A DNA stretch of 64,000 bases. Origin: Luzula sylvatica. Lineage: Eukaryota; Streptophyta; Magnoliopsida; Poales; Juncaceae. Location: NCBI GenBank assembly GCA_946800325.1, contig OX326958.1, positions 13,482,992 to 13,546,991 of the forward strand, in the 5' to 3' direction. Below are positions 12,000-26,676 of the stretch, in pieces. The notes under the pieces are model-generated. The model did not search any database. It was given only the letters and a program-made list of their open reading frames with translations, and had not been told where the DNA came from. How positions within the stretch are numbered: position 1 is the stretch's first letter; every line of letters starts with the position of its first letter. The position numbers and the translations under genes are program-made.

Positions 12000-12588
12000 A
12001 TAAATTCATTATTAATCAAATAAGTACATAATTAGAGTACAAAAATTATAATTTGCAAAACTAGTATGATGATAAGGTAAGAAACATAAATGGTTGTATT
12101 ACAACCGAAATTGGAGATAAGACGTTCAAGTCGAACTTCCAAAATTAAGCGTCGAGTCTCCGAACATAGCCTAGAATGGTTTGTTGTCGCAACAGAGGTA
12201 GAGGGCAATGAATCGAAGCCTTGAAGTAGCTGGCCGTTCTCGTACAGCGCGAGGGTCTGAAGAAGCACGAAAATTAATAACAAATTAATCGAAGAGGTGA
12301 GAGAGGCATGTATGGAGAGATCTGGATAAGTATCGTGAGAGGATTGTTTTGATTCCGGGAGAGAAGAAGACTTCATTTTAAAATTCAAGAGAACGGAAGT
12401 GAACGGAAATGAATATCTCAAGTAATGCATCAAATGAAAATGATGAAAAAAATAAGTTTAAAAAAAAAAATTATTTTCAAAAATATCATATTTTGAAAAA
12501 AATTTGGTGTTTATAATTTATTGTATATAAATTTAAAAAATAATTTTTATATTTATATAAATTATTTTAAAAATAAATAAATAATATA
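12000..12588. other. Upstream side of the FAR1-like remnant, no gene recognised
   Basis: A minus-strand frame covering roughly 12032-12433 is open for 133 codons but its product matches nothing I know, and it lies where the leader of the FAR1-like remnant would be. I treat it as non-coding. Confidence 0.4.
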
Positions 12589-12819
12589 GGGAAATTTTAT
12601 CATACACAATTTTGCTTATGATACATTCGTTTTCAACGGTATTTTGAGTAATTATAATTAATGAGTATTTAGGGTAAATTTTCAAGTATATTTATCAATA
12701 AATGATAGGCTAAATAAGAAATTCATGAAATAACAAATATCCATAATAAGTAAATTTTATGATACAATTTTTTAAATATTCAAAATAACTTTTTAAAAGA
12801 GTGTATGATAGAACTCTCC
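12589..12819. mobile_element. MULE-type MITE, 231 bp, with 9-bp target duplication
   Basis: The ends read GGGAAATTTTATCATACAC and, inverted, GTGTATGATAGAACTCTCC, sharing the ATCATACAC core. The element is flanked by AATAATATA at 12580-12588 and 12820-12828. A 9-bp duplication is typical of Mutator-like elements. The AT-rich duplication is less decisive than for other elements here. Confidence 0.6.
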
Positions 12820-12828
12820 AATAATATA

Positions 12829-13452
12829 ATATATAAAAATATAATATATCATCTCTGTTTATTATTTCTTCCTCTCCCTCCCAAACCAAGCAAAGTCCAG
12901 AAGAAGAACCGGTGAGAGAGGCTTTATATCTACGAAGAAGAAAAGGTTGCACTTTTGGGGGCAAAGGAAAAATATATGGACAAGTATCTTCTTCTCGAAT
13001 CCTAGCCATCTATCAAAACTTAATCAACGGATAAGATTTAGACCCCAAATAAAAACCCTAAACAAGAACTCCATTTTTTTTTTATTACATTTCTGGTGAA
13101 TATATCTAAATGGATACCCAACAACAATTGGACCAAAGTATGTGGGTGCCATTTTTATATTTGAAAAATATGAGAAAGTACCTATTGATATTTCTCTCTA
13201 ATCAAATATAAATAAACAAAATAAATAATAGCACAAATTAGTTACACAACATAATCAAATTCGAATTGCAAAATAAAAAATACATAATGTTCAAAGCTTA
13301 GTTATACATTTCATTAAACAAACAAAATTAAAAACATATAAATATAAAATAAAAATCACAAAATAAGACAGATAGATTTCAACACACATAGAACAAAACA
13401 AACAACAATACACAAATAAACTACTAATATTCAATATATATATATTAATTAA
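12829..13452. other. Spacer downstream of the F-box gene
   Basis: AT-rich sequence that should hold the 3' untranslated region of the F-box gene ending at 13453. No independent gene was supported. Confidence 0.5.
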
Positions 13453-14944
13453 TTAATATTCTTGTAGTAATAGAATTTCAATTTCGTTCGACTTGCCATG
13501 CAATTTCATCAACTCGAGGCAATTTGCTTCGTATTTCCAATGTGATTTTGATAAACTTACTTTCTTCAGAAGAGGTGCAGTGAGGAGCACAAATTTCAGA
13601 AACGCCATTACCAGTTTATCACTGGTTGAAGGTCCATCCACATACATAGTAGTGAGTTTCATAAAAACCGAACCATTATTCAATTTCGACTCCAATAAAG
13701 AAATCACATCTGCTTCCTCACTTGTCCTTGATTTCATCTACATATATAAATACTTTTTTATGCTTAATTAAGAGAGAAAAAGTTAAAAAAAAAAGTAAAA
13801 AAAAAAACTAATTCATTCATACCATTAAACGGAGTGTTTGAAAATTAGGGGCATTTTCAAATAAGAATAGAGCACAAGAGATGTCATGACGATCCGAAAG
13901 ATTGATAAAAATAGTAATCTCATTTAGATTATTAAACTTTATAGAAAGCTTTTCCAATGAATTCTCAATATTAAAGTCCTACAAAGTACAAACAATATGA
14001 AAGAAAAAAAAAACACGAAGTTATTTTGAGATTTTGAGCAAGTGGTTAAAAATAATGAAATTTGAAATTATTTGATATTGGAAATTAGCAGATTTTGGAG
14101 AGTAATTTGAAAATTAAAATTTTTTGGATTCGGTTCATACCTCGGGACGGTATTCAGTGATATCAAGTTTCTGAATATTCGGTACGCGACTAAGGGCGTA
14201 ACTCAGATTGTTAATATTCCCATCGTAGAACTCAAATCTCGCATGTACCAAACTCGGAACATCGAGATAAAGTTGAGCAAAAGCCCCCCGAATCAATAAA
14301 TCTTTAAGATTCGGAGCACGAATCTGGAGGCAATCATGATCCACAAGTTCGGTTATTTCTAACATTTCCAACGAAGGAGAGTTGGTAATTAATCTCTTAA
14401 AAGAAGCTCTATCTATTTTAACACATAATAGTGAGAGTGATTTCAGTAATCTGAAACCGTTGAAAGTAAAAGGCACATCCATTACACAACATTGTAAATT
14501 TATGATTTCCAAAGCATGACAAGAATAGAAATATGAAGGCATTTTATATCGACGAAATAAAGAGAATGATAGAAGCAATGATTGAATGTTTCTTCTCGAT
14601 AAGATGGAAATCCAACGATCAAAGCATTCTCGAGGGACAAAATGTATTCGACGGATTGGAAATTGACATTTCGGGCTGTTACGGTGTATAAATTGAGAAA
14701 TTGAGCCGTTATGGAGTAGTAAAAACATGTCTATAAAATCAATGATAGAGTTAGAAGAAGGAAAATCTGAACTATCGATATCTAATTTTGTCATGTTGGT
14801 CCATGTGTATCGCCATGATTTGGATAGTATGCTCGATCTTACTGCCTCGTGTATTGATAAATATTCAAGTACTTTCACTTTTATAAGCTTTGGTAATTCG
14901 CTGATGAAATCTCGATTTGGGGGTGGGTCTATAACTTGAGCCAT
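13453..14944 (-). CDS. F-box/LRR protein (plant FBD/LRR class)
   Basis: Three coding exons in phase 0 throughout: 14141-14944, 13823-13978 and 13453-13737, giving about 414 residues, normal for the family. Residues 12-55 form the F-box (DFISELPKLIKVKVLEYLSIHEAV, then SILSKSWRYTW). Leucine-rich segments follow (SLSLLCVKIDRASFKRLI, SPSLEMLEI, APNLKDLLIRG, VPNIQKLDI). The last exon carries a FBD-like patch (LVMAFLKFVLLTAPLLKKVSL). Such proteins bind SKP1 and serve as substrate receptors in SCF ubiquitin ligases; the substrate is unknown. An acceptor-like TTTTACAG directly precedes the ATG, suggesting an intron in the 5' leader. The family expands rapidly in plants, so a function by orthology should not be assumed. 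Confidence 0.85.
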
Positions 14945-15350
14945 TCAATCTGTAAAACAAAATTTCTCATTAAAATAACTCAATCATTAAAAGAAAGCCT
15001 AATTATACATTACTAATCATAATTCGATTTCGGGACCAATCATTGAGTTTATCAATAACTTCAGAAATAGTCATGTTTCAGATCTAGATTCTTCCATAAG
15101 AATAATCTAAAAGAACACATGATTACGAAAGAATTATCCAAACTAATTTTGAAGAAACAATAAAGATAAATACACTAACAAGTCGAGAAAATCACAGAAA
15201 AAATCATCTAAAAGATCGCTATATAAAAATTTCAAAATTTTCCAAGTTCAGGATTTGGGGTTCAGGGACCATATTTACCTTAAAAGAGAAAGGTACGCAA
15301 CTGGCTCAGGTGAGAGGAGAATCGCAGGTTCTAAGATCGGAAACGACTTG

Positions 15351-15404
<54 letters not shown>

Positions 15405-15779
15405 ATTCGTCCAATACAAGTTTGTTGTTTATGAATTGGAACTGTAAAACTGAGTGGTATAGCTTAGCTTAATTAAGAGAAGAGAGAAGTTGAAGGAGAG
15501 AGCGGTGAATGAAGAGGTTCCAGGAGACAGATCGATCAACGACGAGGAAGTAGGAGTAGGAGTTATGATGAGAGCGAGAAAAAGGAGAATCAGAGCTGCA
15601 ACGATAGAGAAGGGTAAGGACGATCGATTGGAAGATTTATTCGGTTGAAGACGAGAAGAAGAAAGGAGTAGAAGTGAGAAGAAGCGGCGGAAGGTGAAAG
15701 TGGACAATTTATACCTAGGGTAAAATGAAAAAAGGAAATAGTTTCCAGGTTTAAAATGGAAATAGTTTAATGGTTTCAC
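14945..15779 (-). promoter_or_regulatory. 5' leader and proximal promoter region of the F-box gene
   Basis: A probable leader intron runs on the minus strand from a GTAAAT donor near 15278 to the CAG acceptor at about 14950-14952, just upstream of the start codon. Before it lies a GA/CT tract (separate entry). A minus-strand frame (15429-15779, 116 codons) contains a hydrophobic stretch but matches no family, and I regard it as leader sequence. Confidence 0.45.
15353..15399. repeat. (AG)n microsatellite in the F-box gene leader
   Basis: About 23 uninterrupted AG dinucleotides on the plus strand, read as CT on the strand of the F-box gene and probably within its 5' leader. This is the second long GA/CT tract placed in a gene leader in this window. 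Confidence 0.95.
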
Positions 15780-16438
15780 AAATGGATTTAGTTTCTAGGT
15801 TATTCAAATAACCAGGATGTAAAGATAGGTTTTAGATCATATAAGACTCATGAGAAAGTATTTAGGAGTAGTTTTTTTTAATTTTTTAGAGCAAATACCT
15901 TCTTCTTGTATGTTCTAATAAACTATATAAATAAAATTCAATAGAAATAGGACATAATAGCCTACTCTATTATTTTCAAAAAGAAGAAGAAGAGAGAAGA
16001 TCATTTTATTAAAAATGCTTATTCTTATTCCACTTGATTACACCACTAATTATATCCTTATTTATAATGACATTTATATTCGCCAATCACTCACAGCCAT
16101 ACATTCTCTAACTGCTTTAATCATTTCTAACCACTGATTAGTTCCACTAACTAATACATAATCTTATCCTAATCATCATACTTAATTATAGATAATATTA
16201 ATAAGCCTAGTCTCGTAATATAATTAAGTCGGCCATTCATCTCTTTACAAAAAAGCCCAGCAGTAATTAAAGCCCACGCACCTATTTTATTTGAATTGAA
16301 TTACTGGCGCTTGCTTTGTTCTCCAGTTCTGATACCTTTGTGTTGTACAACTGGCATCTCCAGTTGGTGTGCTTGATCATGTCTAATAGGAAAAAGTAAC
16401 TTTTGAAATTTAAATAGTGTATAATTTCAATTGATATG
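15780..16438. other. Intergenic, nothing recognised
   Basis: AT-rich spacer between the F-box leader and the nested transposons. No coding frame or RNA gene was seen. Confidence 0.5.
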
Positions 16439-18395
16439 CTATGTTGCACATGTTGTACGGATACGGATACGGATACGGATATGAATACGGGTATCGTATC
16501 CGATCCGATACGAATACGGCAATACGGAAATTTTCAAAAAATCACGAATACGGATACGACTATATAGTTATTATTTTAATATATTTATATTGTATATATT
16601 AATAAATAAATAATATTTTTAAATTAAATATCATGACAATAAATAAAATCAACATAACAATACAAGTATCATAAAAATATCCTAAATTTATTTATAAAAT
16701 ATCGTACAACTAATTTATAAGTATCCTAGAAGTATCATATATAATTTATTTAAAAATATTATGTGCCAAAATATATAATGAGCCGAAGTATCATAAATGA
16801 AGTATCACTGCCGTATCTTGAACGTATCCCAATTGTATCATGTCGTATCATGTCGTATCTCTCTTGTATCCGAAAAAAATAAATATTAAGATAATCAGAT
16901 ACACCACGTGACTTATTCGATACGTATTCGAATCAATGTTGTAAATGACGGGATACGGGACGGAACGGTCCGGCACCGTTTTAGTGTACTAACCGTAAAA
17001 CGCTAAAAAAACGGTAAAAAACGGTAATCCAAAAATAGTAATATTTTCATTAAAATTCGGATATAAAACAAAATATATATATATAAATATAATTTTTTAA
17101 TAGTAAAATAAAATATGACCAAATGTCCAAAATACAAAAAATAACATAAACATCAAATAATATAAACCAAATCCAAATTTGTCAAATAACATAAACGTCA
17201 ACTCCGAGTTCAAAATAACATAAACGTCAACTCCAAGTTCAAAATAACATAAACATCAATAATGAAAATTAGAAGCCATCGAGTTACTCGCATTGGAAGC
17301 CATCGAGATCGAGATACCTTAAAATTAGAAATTGTGTCGAGATATGTTAAACATTAGAAGCTATCAAATTATAAATAAAATAATAATTGAATGAAAATTG
17401 AGTTAATTGCATTTGCTAGTCAGAATTAAACAAGATCTTGCGACAGAGATAGCATTTGCTAGTCAAGAATGAAAATTGAATCGAGATCGAGATATCTTTT
17501 GAGAGTTAAACAAGTTTACCAGAATTAAACAATAATTGAATTAGTCAGAGACTCAGTCAGTGACTCAGAAGATTATTAAACAAGTTTAGCAGAATTAAAC
17601 AATAATTGAATTAAACAAAAAAATTGAATTACAAATTGCGACAGAGATTATTACACAGTCAGTGACTCAGTGACTTGCGAGAGAAATTGCGACAGAACTT
17701 GCGAGTCTGCGACAGCACTAACTTGCGACAACACTCAGAAGAATAAGGATCCCTTTCCTATTTTTAGCACAACCTAACCAATCAAAAAAATTACGACAGA
17801 AATTGAGAACAAAACCTTGCGAGTTTTTGAGAACAAAAAATGAAGAAACCCTAGATGTTGAGTTCAGAACCTTGAGACTTGAGAGGCGAGGGAGAGAGAA
17901 CAGAGCAGGCGAGTAGCTTGCGAGGGAGAGAAAATCAAAGGCTTAGCCGTCGAGCTCAGTTCAAACGAACCAGATCCAAGTCGTCGCAGACTCGCACGAG
18001 AAGAACCAGAACCATGGAGAGAAGAAGCAAAGTTTGGGAGGGCTGAGAGAATGCTCGAGAAGGAGGGAGGTAGCCAAAATGTTTGGGCTGGAAAAAAAGG
18101 CTTCAAAATTATAATAAAAAATTAAAAGCCCAAATAATTTGTTGTAAAAAACAATCGTAAAACGTTTTGGCCTGAAAAAAACGGTCAAACACGTTAAAAA
18201 AACGGTTGACCGTTTTTTCCTCCCGTGTTGCAAAAAACGCTACGGTTTTTCACCGAAACACCGTTTTTTGACCGTTTTTCACCGTTTTTTACCGTTTTTT
18301 ACAACATTGATTCGAATCGTATCGTACTCGTATCCGTATCGAATATCCGTATCTTCAAAATACTTCTGTTTTTTTGAAATATCCGTGTAACATAG
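16439..18395. mobile_element. hAT-type non-autonomous element, split by a second insertion
   Basis: The outer ends are CTATGTTGCAC on the left and GTGTAACATAG on the right, inverted copies apart from one base, flanked by TTGATATG and TTGATACT (six of eight bases equal), consistent with an old 8-bp hAT duplication. Subterminal sequence is packed with short repeats of GATACGGATACG and CGTATCC on both sides, as hAT elements often show. Removing the inner insertion leaves about 0.57 kb without coding capacity. Related GTATCG-rich fragments occur near 7085-7250, 10140-10260 and 18770-18880. Confidence 0.6.
16934..18309. mobile_element. hAT-type non-autonomous element nested in the previous one
   Basis: Terminal inverted repeats CAATGTTGTAAA and TTTACAACATTG bound a 1376-bp element flanked by the perfect 8-bp duplication ATTCGAAT (16926-16933 and 18310-18317). 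Subterminal arrays of ACGGTAAAAAACGG and its inverse ACCGTTTTTTACCG lie at both ends. The interior has AT-rich direct repeats (AGAATTAAACAATAATTGAATTA-like words, 17500-17620) and a GC-richer stretch at 17860-18110 that could be captured host sequence. No transposase was found, so the element depends on a partner elsewhere. Termini, subterminal arrays and duplication length together support the hAT assignment. Confidence 0.8.
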
Positions 18396-18403
18396 TTGAT
18401 ACT

Positions 18404-19140
18404 TTTGTTTTAAAGAATTGGCAAACAAACTATATAAATTGTTTCTCAGATATGATGTGTATTATCCAATATTTGTCTTCTTTGTCGGAACTCTGATGAA
18501 AATGTAGTACACATTTTACAACAATGTATGCTCCCTAAAAATATACTCTCTCTCATTAATATTTCAAATTTGTTAATAATATATTAATCGATTAATTGAG
18601 ATATTAATTAAAAATGTTAATTGAAATTTAAGAAATATTTGAGAAATTGGAGCGGCATGGTATAATTTCCCAAATAAATATTGCTCATAAATCGTAAAAT
18701 TTCTACCAAATGCGTGGGAGCCAAATGGATTATGCACGGAAACTCATCTATGTTGGGTGGATACTTCAAAAAACTGATCGTGACCGTATCATCGTATCTG
18801 TATCGTATCATATGTAAAAATGACGTGTCCTCGTATCCGGTACGTATCGAATACGTTACTCGCAACCTATCCGCGCAACACATAAACTCAAGTATTAGGT
18901 ACATTGATGGTCACATGCACATTATATATATTAGGAGAATACTTGCCTTATGCGGCTAGCAAATTTTTTTTGATAATTTTTATGATGATAATAACAATAC
19001 TATAGTAAAATAAATTTTCTTCATGTTGTATGACTACTTTAATTATAATCAAGAATATATTCTACAATTATATTATGTTCTGGTAGAAAATAATTCATTT
19101 TTTAATCAAATTTTAATGTATGTATTTAAACAAATAATGA
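18404..19140. other. Intergenic, with GTATCG-rich remnant
   Basis: No gene was recognised. Around 18770-18880 is a patch of CGTATC and GTACGTATCGAATACG words related to the subterminal repeats of the hAT-type element at 16439, probably a decayed copy. Confidence 0.45.
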
Positions 19141-19825
19141 TATTTGAAGGGAAATTTTTTCAAAGTAACCAAGTTGAAAAACTTAATACCCGAAATAACC
19201 AAGTTTTGAACATAATTCCCAAAATGTCTTTTGCGGGGTTTGTAATTTCGCTTGGCGAGGTTTGGAACCTCGCCTTTGTTTCCAGCCGTCATTAATTGGG
19301 TTAAACAACAATTAAGGAAAGACGAGGTTTGGAACTTCGCCAGGCGATGTTTCAAACTTCGCTTTTGTTTCCAACGGTCGTATTTATGGTCAAAATACCT
19401 ATTAATGAGAGGCGACGTTTCAAACTTCGCTTTATTAACTAGGCGATGTTGGCAACCTCGCCAGGCGAGCTTTCAAACTTCGCTTGTTTGTTTTCTCAAC
19501 TTCCCGCCTTCCTTCCTTCTTCCTTCCTCGGTCTCTCTCTCATCCTCCCTTTTCTTCCTCTTTTTCTCTTTTTCTCTCCGATTTGGGCTTCAAATTTCTT
19601 CTTGTAATAGGTATGTTTTGTTGTTTTTTCTTCTTGTTTTGTTCAAGATTGACTAAATATTGATTATATTTTGAGTTAAATGTGTCAATTTGTTGTTTTA
19701 AGTGGCAGATCTGAAGTTATAACGTCGTGATTTTTGACGAATTGGACTAGAAATTGAAGATTTTCATCTTGCATTAGAAGGTAAATTTCTTATTTAATTC
19801 TAGAAAAATGTGTCAATTTCTTATT

Positions 19826-20210
19826 ATAATTGTAGAAATTGTAGAATTTTAGAAATGTAGAATTGTAGAATATCTAAAATAGTATAATTGTAGAATTGTA
19901 GAATTAAGATTGTAGAATTCTAGAATTGTAGAATTGTAGAATATCTTAAATAGTAGAATTGTAGGATTGTAGAATTAATTGTAGAATTATAGAATATCTA
20001 AAATAGTAGAATTGTAGGATTGTAGAATTCTAGAATTGTAGAATATCTAAAATAGTATAATTGTAGGATTGTAGAATTGTAAATTTTAGAATTATAGAAT
20101 TGTAAATTGTAGGATTGTAGAATGTGTACAATTAGGATTGTAGAATTGTAAATTGTAGAATTGTAGAATGTGTAGAATTGTAAATTGTAGAATTGTTATG
20201 ATTGTAGAAT
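19826..20210. repeat. AT-rich minisatellite of TGTAGAAT units inside the MULE
   Basis: Irregular tandem copies of TGTAGAATTG, varied with TGTAGGATTG and AATATCTAAAATAG, fill almost 400 bp between the left terminal repeat and the PMD gene. The unit is 8 to 11 bases, imperfectly repeated. It probably occupies the leader or promoter of the carried gene. Confidence 0.85.
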
Positions 20211-20281
20211 TCTATATTTTTGGTAACTAATTTTTTTTTTCTATCTTGGACAGATGGATAATCTTGTACTACCTGGGTTCG

Positions 20282-21652
20282 ATGGCTTTGGCCAATCCCA
20301 CAAAAGGCCGAATCAGTCCAAGTTACATATATTTTTTGGAGGATTTTGATACATGCGGGAGGTATGCTTGGGGTCCCGCCATCCTCGCGCATTTGTACAA
20401 GTCTTTGGGAGATGCATGCCAGATTGGCCAAACTACAGCGGCGGGATGGTTCTCACTTGTTCAGGTAATTTTTCATTCATTTATTTATACAAAATAATTA
20501 TTTATAAAAGTGTATTTACAAATTAATTATAAAAATCTTTGATAGATTTGGGCTTGGTTTCATTTTGCCAATGCACGGCCTCACATGAGTATTCCGGGAT
20601 CGATTGTTGGGAACCCACTCATGAACTATTATGTGGGTGCCCACAGTTACAGAGAGAGGAATAGAGGAAGTGCGGTCATATATTTTTCTGACGAGTTCGA
20701 CAAATTACGAGCAGAACAAGTAAGGAAAAAATTTATAATTAATTACTTATAATTATATTAATTAAAAATTTTGTTTTCAGATTACTTGGAGCCCTTATAC
20801 TGACGAGTTGACGGCGAATTTATCGCCAGAATGCTTTGTTGGTTCTATGTTTTGGATGGCCAAAATCCCATTGATATGTGCTAACACGGTGCAAATGCAC
20901 CTACCGGATAGGGTGATGGTCCAATTCGGTTTTCGGCAACACATCCCTCCAAACCCTAATATGGCACCTCGTGGAAAATTAAAGAACTCACAAATGGCGC
21001 GTTATATTCACATGTGGGAGCAGCGAGGTACATATATTGTTCAGGAAGACGAGACCGTATTGAACGGCGGGTTTACTAGAAAGGTACAAATATTGCTTTT
21101 CGCAATTTCATTACATTATTTTCACCGTATTGAGATGGTTTTCAGGATTATATGAGATGGTTTTGGCAAATCACGAGACGGTGGATAGTGACCAACATTA
21201 GTCCTCCTGATGTGAGCTTCCGACCTAGTGGTCCACTTTTGCGATCCTTGGTATTTTATTCAAATTTAATTAAATATAGTAATATAATTTTTTTATAACT
21301 TACCTCATTTTCATTATAGGTCAATGAGGTCCAACTTGATATTCGACGTGCTAGACAAGGTGCACGGTGCGCACAAAATTGCGAATGTCGCATGATCTTG
21401 GATCAAATGGCCACTAGGATGCCGGTTTTGCTAGAGGCATTATCTTTGGACGATTCTCAGAATGATGACGATCGTTTTGTCCAACCCTCCTTCACGGACT
21501 ATGTTTCTACGTCGCGACCGAATTATGGCGATCCTGCACAACCCCCCTTCACGGACTATGGTGGAGTCGGTACTTCATATGGTCGTGTTCCATATAGTGG
21601 TCATCATGACTTTTTCGACCCGACACAGAATGCACCTAGAGATGATTGTTAG
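20282..21652 (+). CDS. Plant mobile domain (PMD, MAIN-like) protein carried by a MULE
   Basis: Five exons join without frame breaks: 20282-20464, 20546-20719, 20781-21083, 21146-21250 and 21320-21652, about 365 residues, all with GT-AG borders in phase 0. Diagnostic stretches are YAWGPAILAHLYKSL, the tryptophan-rich IWAWFHFANARP at the second exon, PECFVGSMFWMAKIPL and YMRWFWQITRRW. They match the C-terminal half of the PMD fold shared by MAIN, MAIL1 and transposon-borne relatives. Cellular MAIN/MAIL1 proteins work in the nucleus with a PP7-type phosphatase in silencing and meristem upkeep. The N-terminal part of the domain seems absent: the region before 20282 gives only a short in-frame run. 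The tail (FVQPSFTDYVS, AQPPFTDYGG) has a duplicated FTDY motif. The choice of start is uncertain; the first exon may begin earlier with a poorly conserved leader. Confidence 0.8.
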
Positions 21653-22179
21653 ATTATGTTGGGGTGTTTTTATTATATGTTTAGTTTATTATTATTAGAT
21701 TATATTGTTATGGTTTATTATTATTATTAGTTTATTATATGTTTAGTTTATCAAAATGTATATTAAAACAAAAAAGGACCAAAATTTAAATTAAAAATGT
21801 AAAAAAAGACCAGAATGTAAATAAAAAAGGACTAAAATGTTAATAAAAAGGACCAAAATGTAAATTAAAACTAAAAAGGACCCAAATGTAAATAAAAATG
21901 ACCAAATTGTAAATAAAAAGGACCAAAATGTTAATTAAAACTAAAAAAGTGGAAAAGGCGAAGTTTGAAACATCGCCTGGCGAAGTTCCAAACCTCGCCT
22001 TTTATTAATTGATGTTTAACCCAATTAATGACGGCTGGAAACAAAGGCGAGGTTCCAAATCTCGCCAGGCGAAATTACAAACCCCGCAAAAGACATTTTG
22101 GGAATTATGTTCAAAACTTGGTTATTTCGGGTATTAAGTTTTTCAACTTGGTTACTTTGAAAAAATTTCCTATTTGAAG

Positions 22180-23599
22180 CATAACACAATTTTACAAAAA
22201 CAATCACATGATATCATTGTTGCTCACAATAGTGCATGCAATATAAATATAAAAACATTGAATAATACAACCATTATACTCAAGATACATAATTAATTAA
22301 ATAATACTAATAATTTTTTTATTGATAAACAAAACAACGAAAATTATACACAACATTACATTAAACGATGAAAATAATATCAAAATATAATTTAGCAGAA
22401 ATGTAATTAATAATTATTTGACATCATATGATATTTTTAAATTTACAACTTAAAAATAACAATAGTATTCGAAACATGTTTATAAGTTTAAAGTTATTTA
22501 TATTTATTTTCATTTATGTTAAAATTTGAAGATTTCAATATCAAATTTATGAACAACAAAAACACAAATAGAACATACTTAGTAATATAAGATTCTAACC
22601 AATGTTGCAATTAGCGTGTTGTGGTATGAATCGTTTGGTACTTTTTCGTCACATACATCGTATAGGAAGATGCGGCCAAATGGATGAATCACTGTTGAAT
22701 GCATCCAACAGCACTGCTGCCGAATTCAATGGGCCACCTTCCCTTTGCATTCACACATCTATAAAGTAGTCATGCTCTCTGTTAAATTAGGAATCTAAGA
22801 TTCATTTTATTTTGACTAAAATTCTTGCATAATCAACTCTTTTTAAGTTTTACAAATTTTGAGAGGCTATCACTCTCATTCAAAAAAAAAGAGCATTAAA
22901 GATAATAAACCAAGATAATTTACGAGAACGATATTCTCTAGACTTTTAGAAATATATTTTGGATCATTGCAGGTAAGTTTCCGGTTTTTGCGATTGAAAA
23001 AAAAAAGCCGTTCTCGGCTTTATTATTATGAAGGCCCGACATTCGCGTAAAGAAGTTGATTGCGAGCGATAATATTTTTAGATTTTCGGAATGGACTACA
23101 ACAAAATTGCCATGAGAGAAGTTCCTTGCCTATCGATTCGGGGTTTACTATCAGAGGGCATTGGATATTTCAAACAAAAATATAACGATTAATCTTCATC
23201 GCCAAAAACATAATTCTTATTATTTATAGCACAATTATCATGACGCTATTTATTTCGTAATGTTGATAAACATTTTTTGTGCCAGTGTTTCTGAAAGAAG
23301 CAGTAATCCACTCTAAAAAATAATGGGAAAAAATGGGAAATTTCATTATATGGTCTGAAACTGAGTTACAATATTCAACCCTAACCAGCCATATTAACAC
23401 AAAAAAATGTTAACTCATTACAAATCTCTTAAAAAAAAGGAAAAAAAATAAAACAAATCAAAGTTTGCAACTTATAGAAAAGTTACACTAATAATACAAC
23501 ACGATAACTCCGCTAATCTATCTCGAGAGATGATCAATTGAAACAAACGTGCTCTTTTCATCTCGACTAAATAATTCAAAATTAATTTATTAATTTAAT
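22180..23599. other. Intergenic, nothing firm
   Basis: AT-rich spacer between the MULE and the mannosidase 3' end. No coding frame of known type was seen. Confidence 0.5.

Positions 23600-26676
<3,077 letters not shown>

Larger units (their letters stand above)
19150..22170 (+). mobile_element. Mutator-like element (MULE) carrying a plant-mobile-domain gene
   Basis: The element starts GGAAATTTTTTCAAAG and ends CTTTGAAAAAATTTCC. The two ends are inverted copies for about 215 bp (19150-19364 and 21956-22170) with only a handful of differences. A perfect 9-bp duplication, TATTTGAAG, flanks it (19141-19149 and 22171-22179). Long terminal inverted repeats with a 9-bp duplication identify a MULE. 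The repeats contain small internal palindromes built on GGCGAGGTTTGGAACCTCGCC-like words. No transposase is present; the cargo is a spliced PMD gene reading left to right. The near-identity of the ends implies a recent insertion mobilised in trans. Confidence 0.88.

Noticed and set aside
15429..15779. A secreted or membrane peptide gene of 116 codons on the minus strand
   Set aside because: It has a hydrophobic run but no family signature and coincides with the expected leader of the F-box gene; pyrimidine-rich leaders often give such frames.
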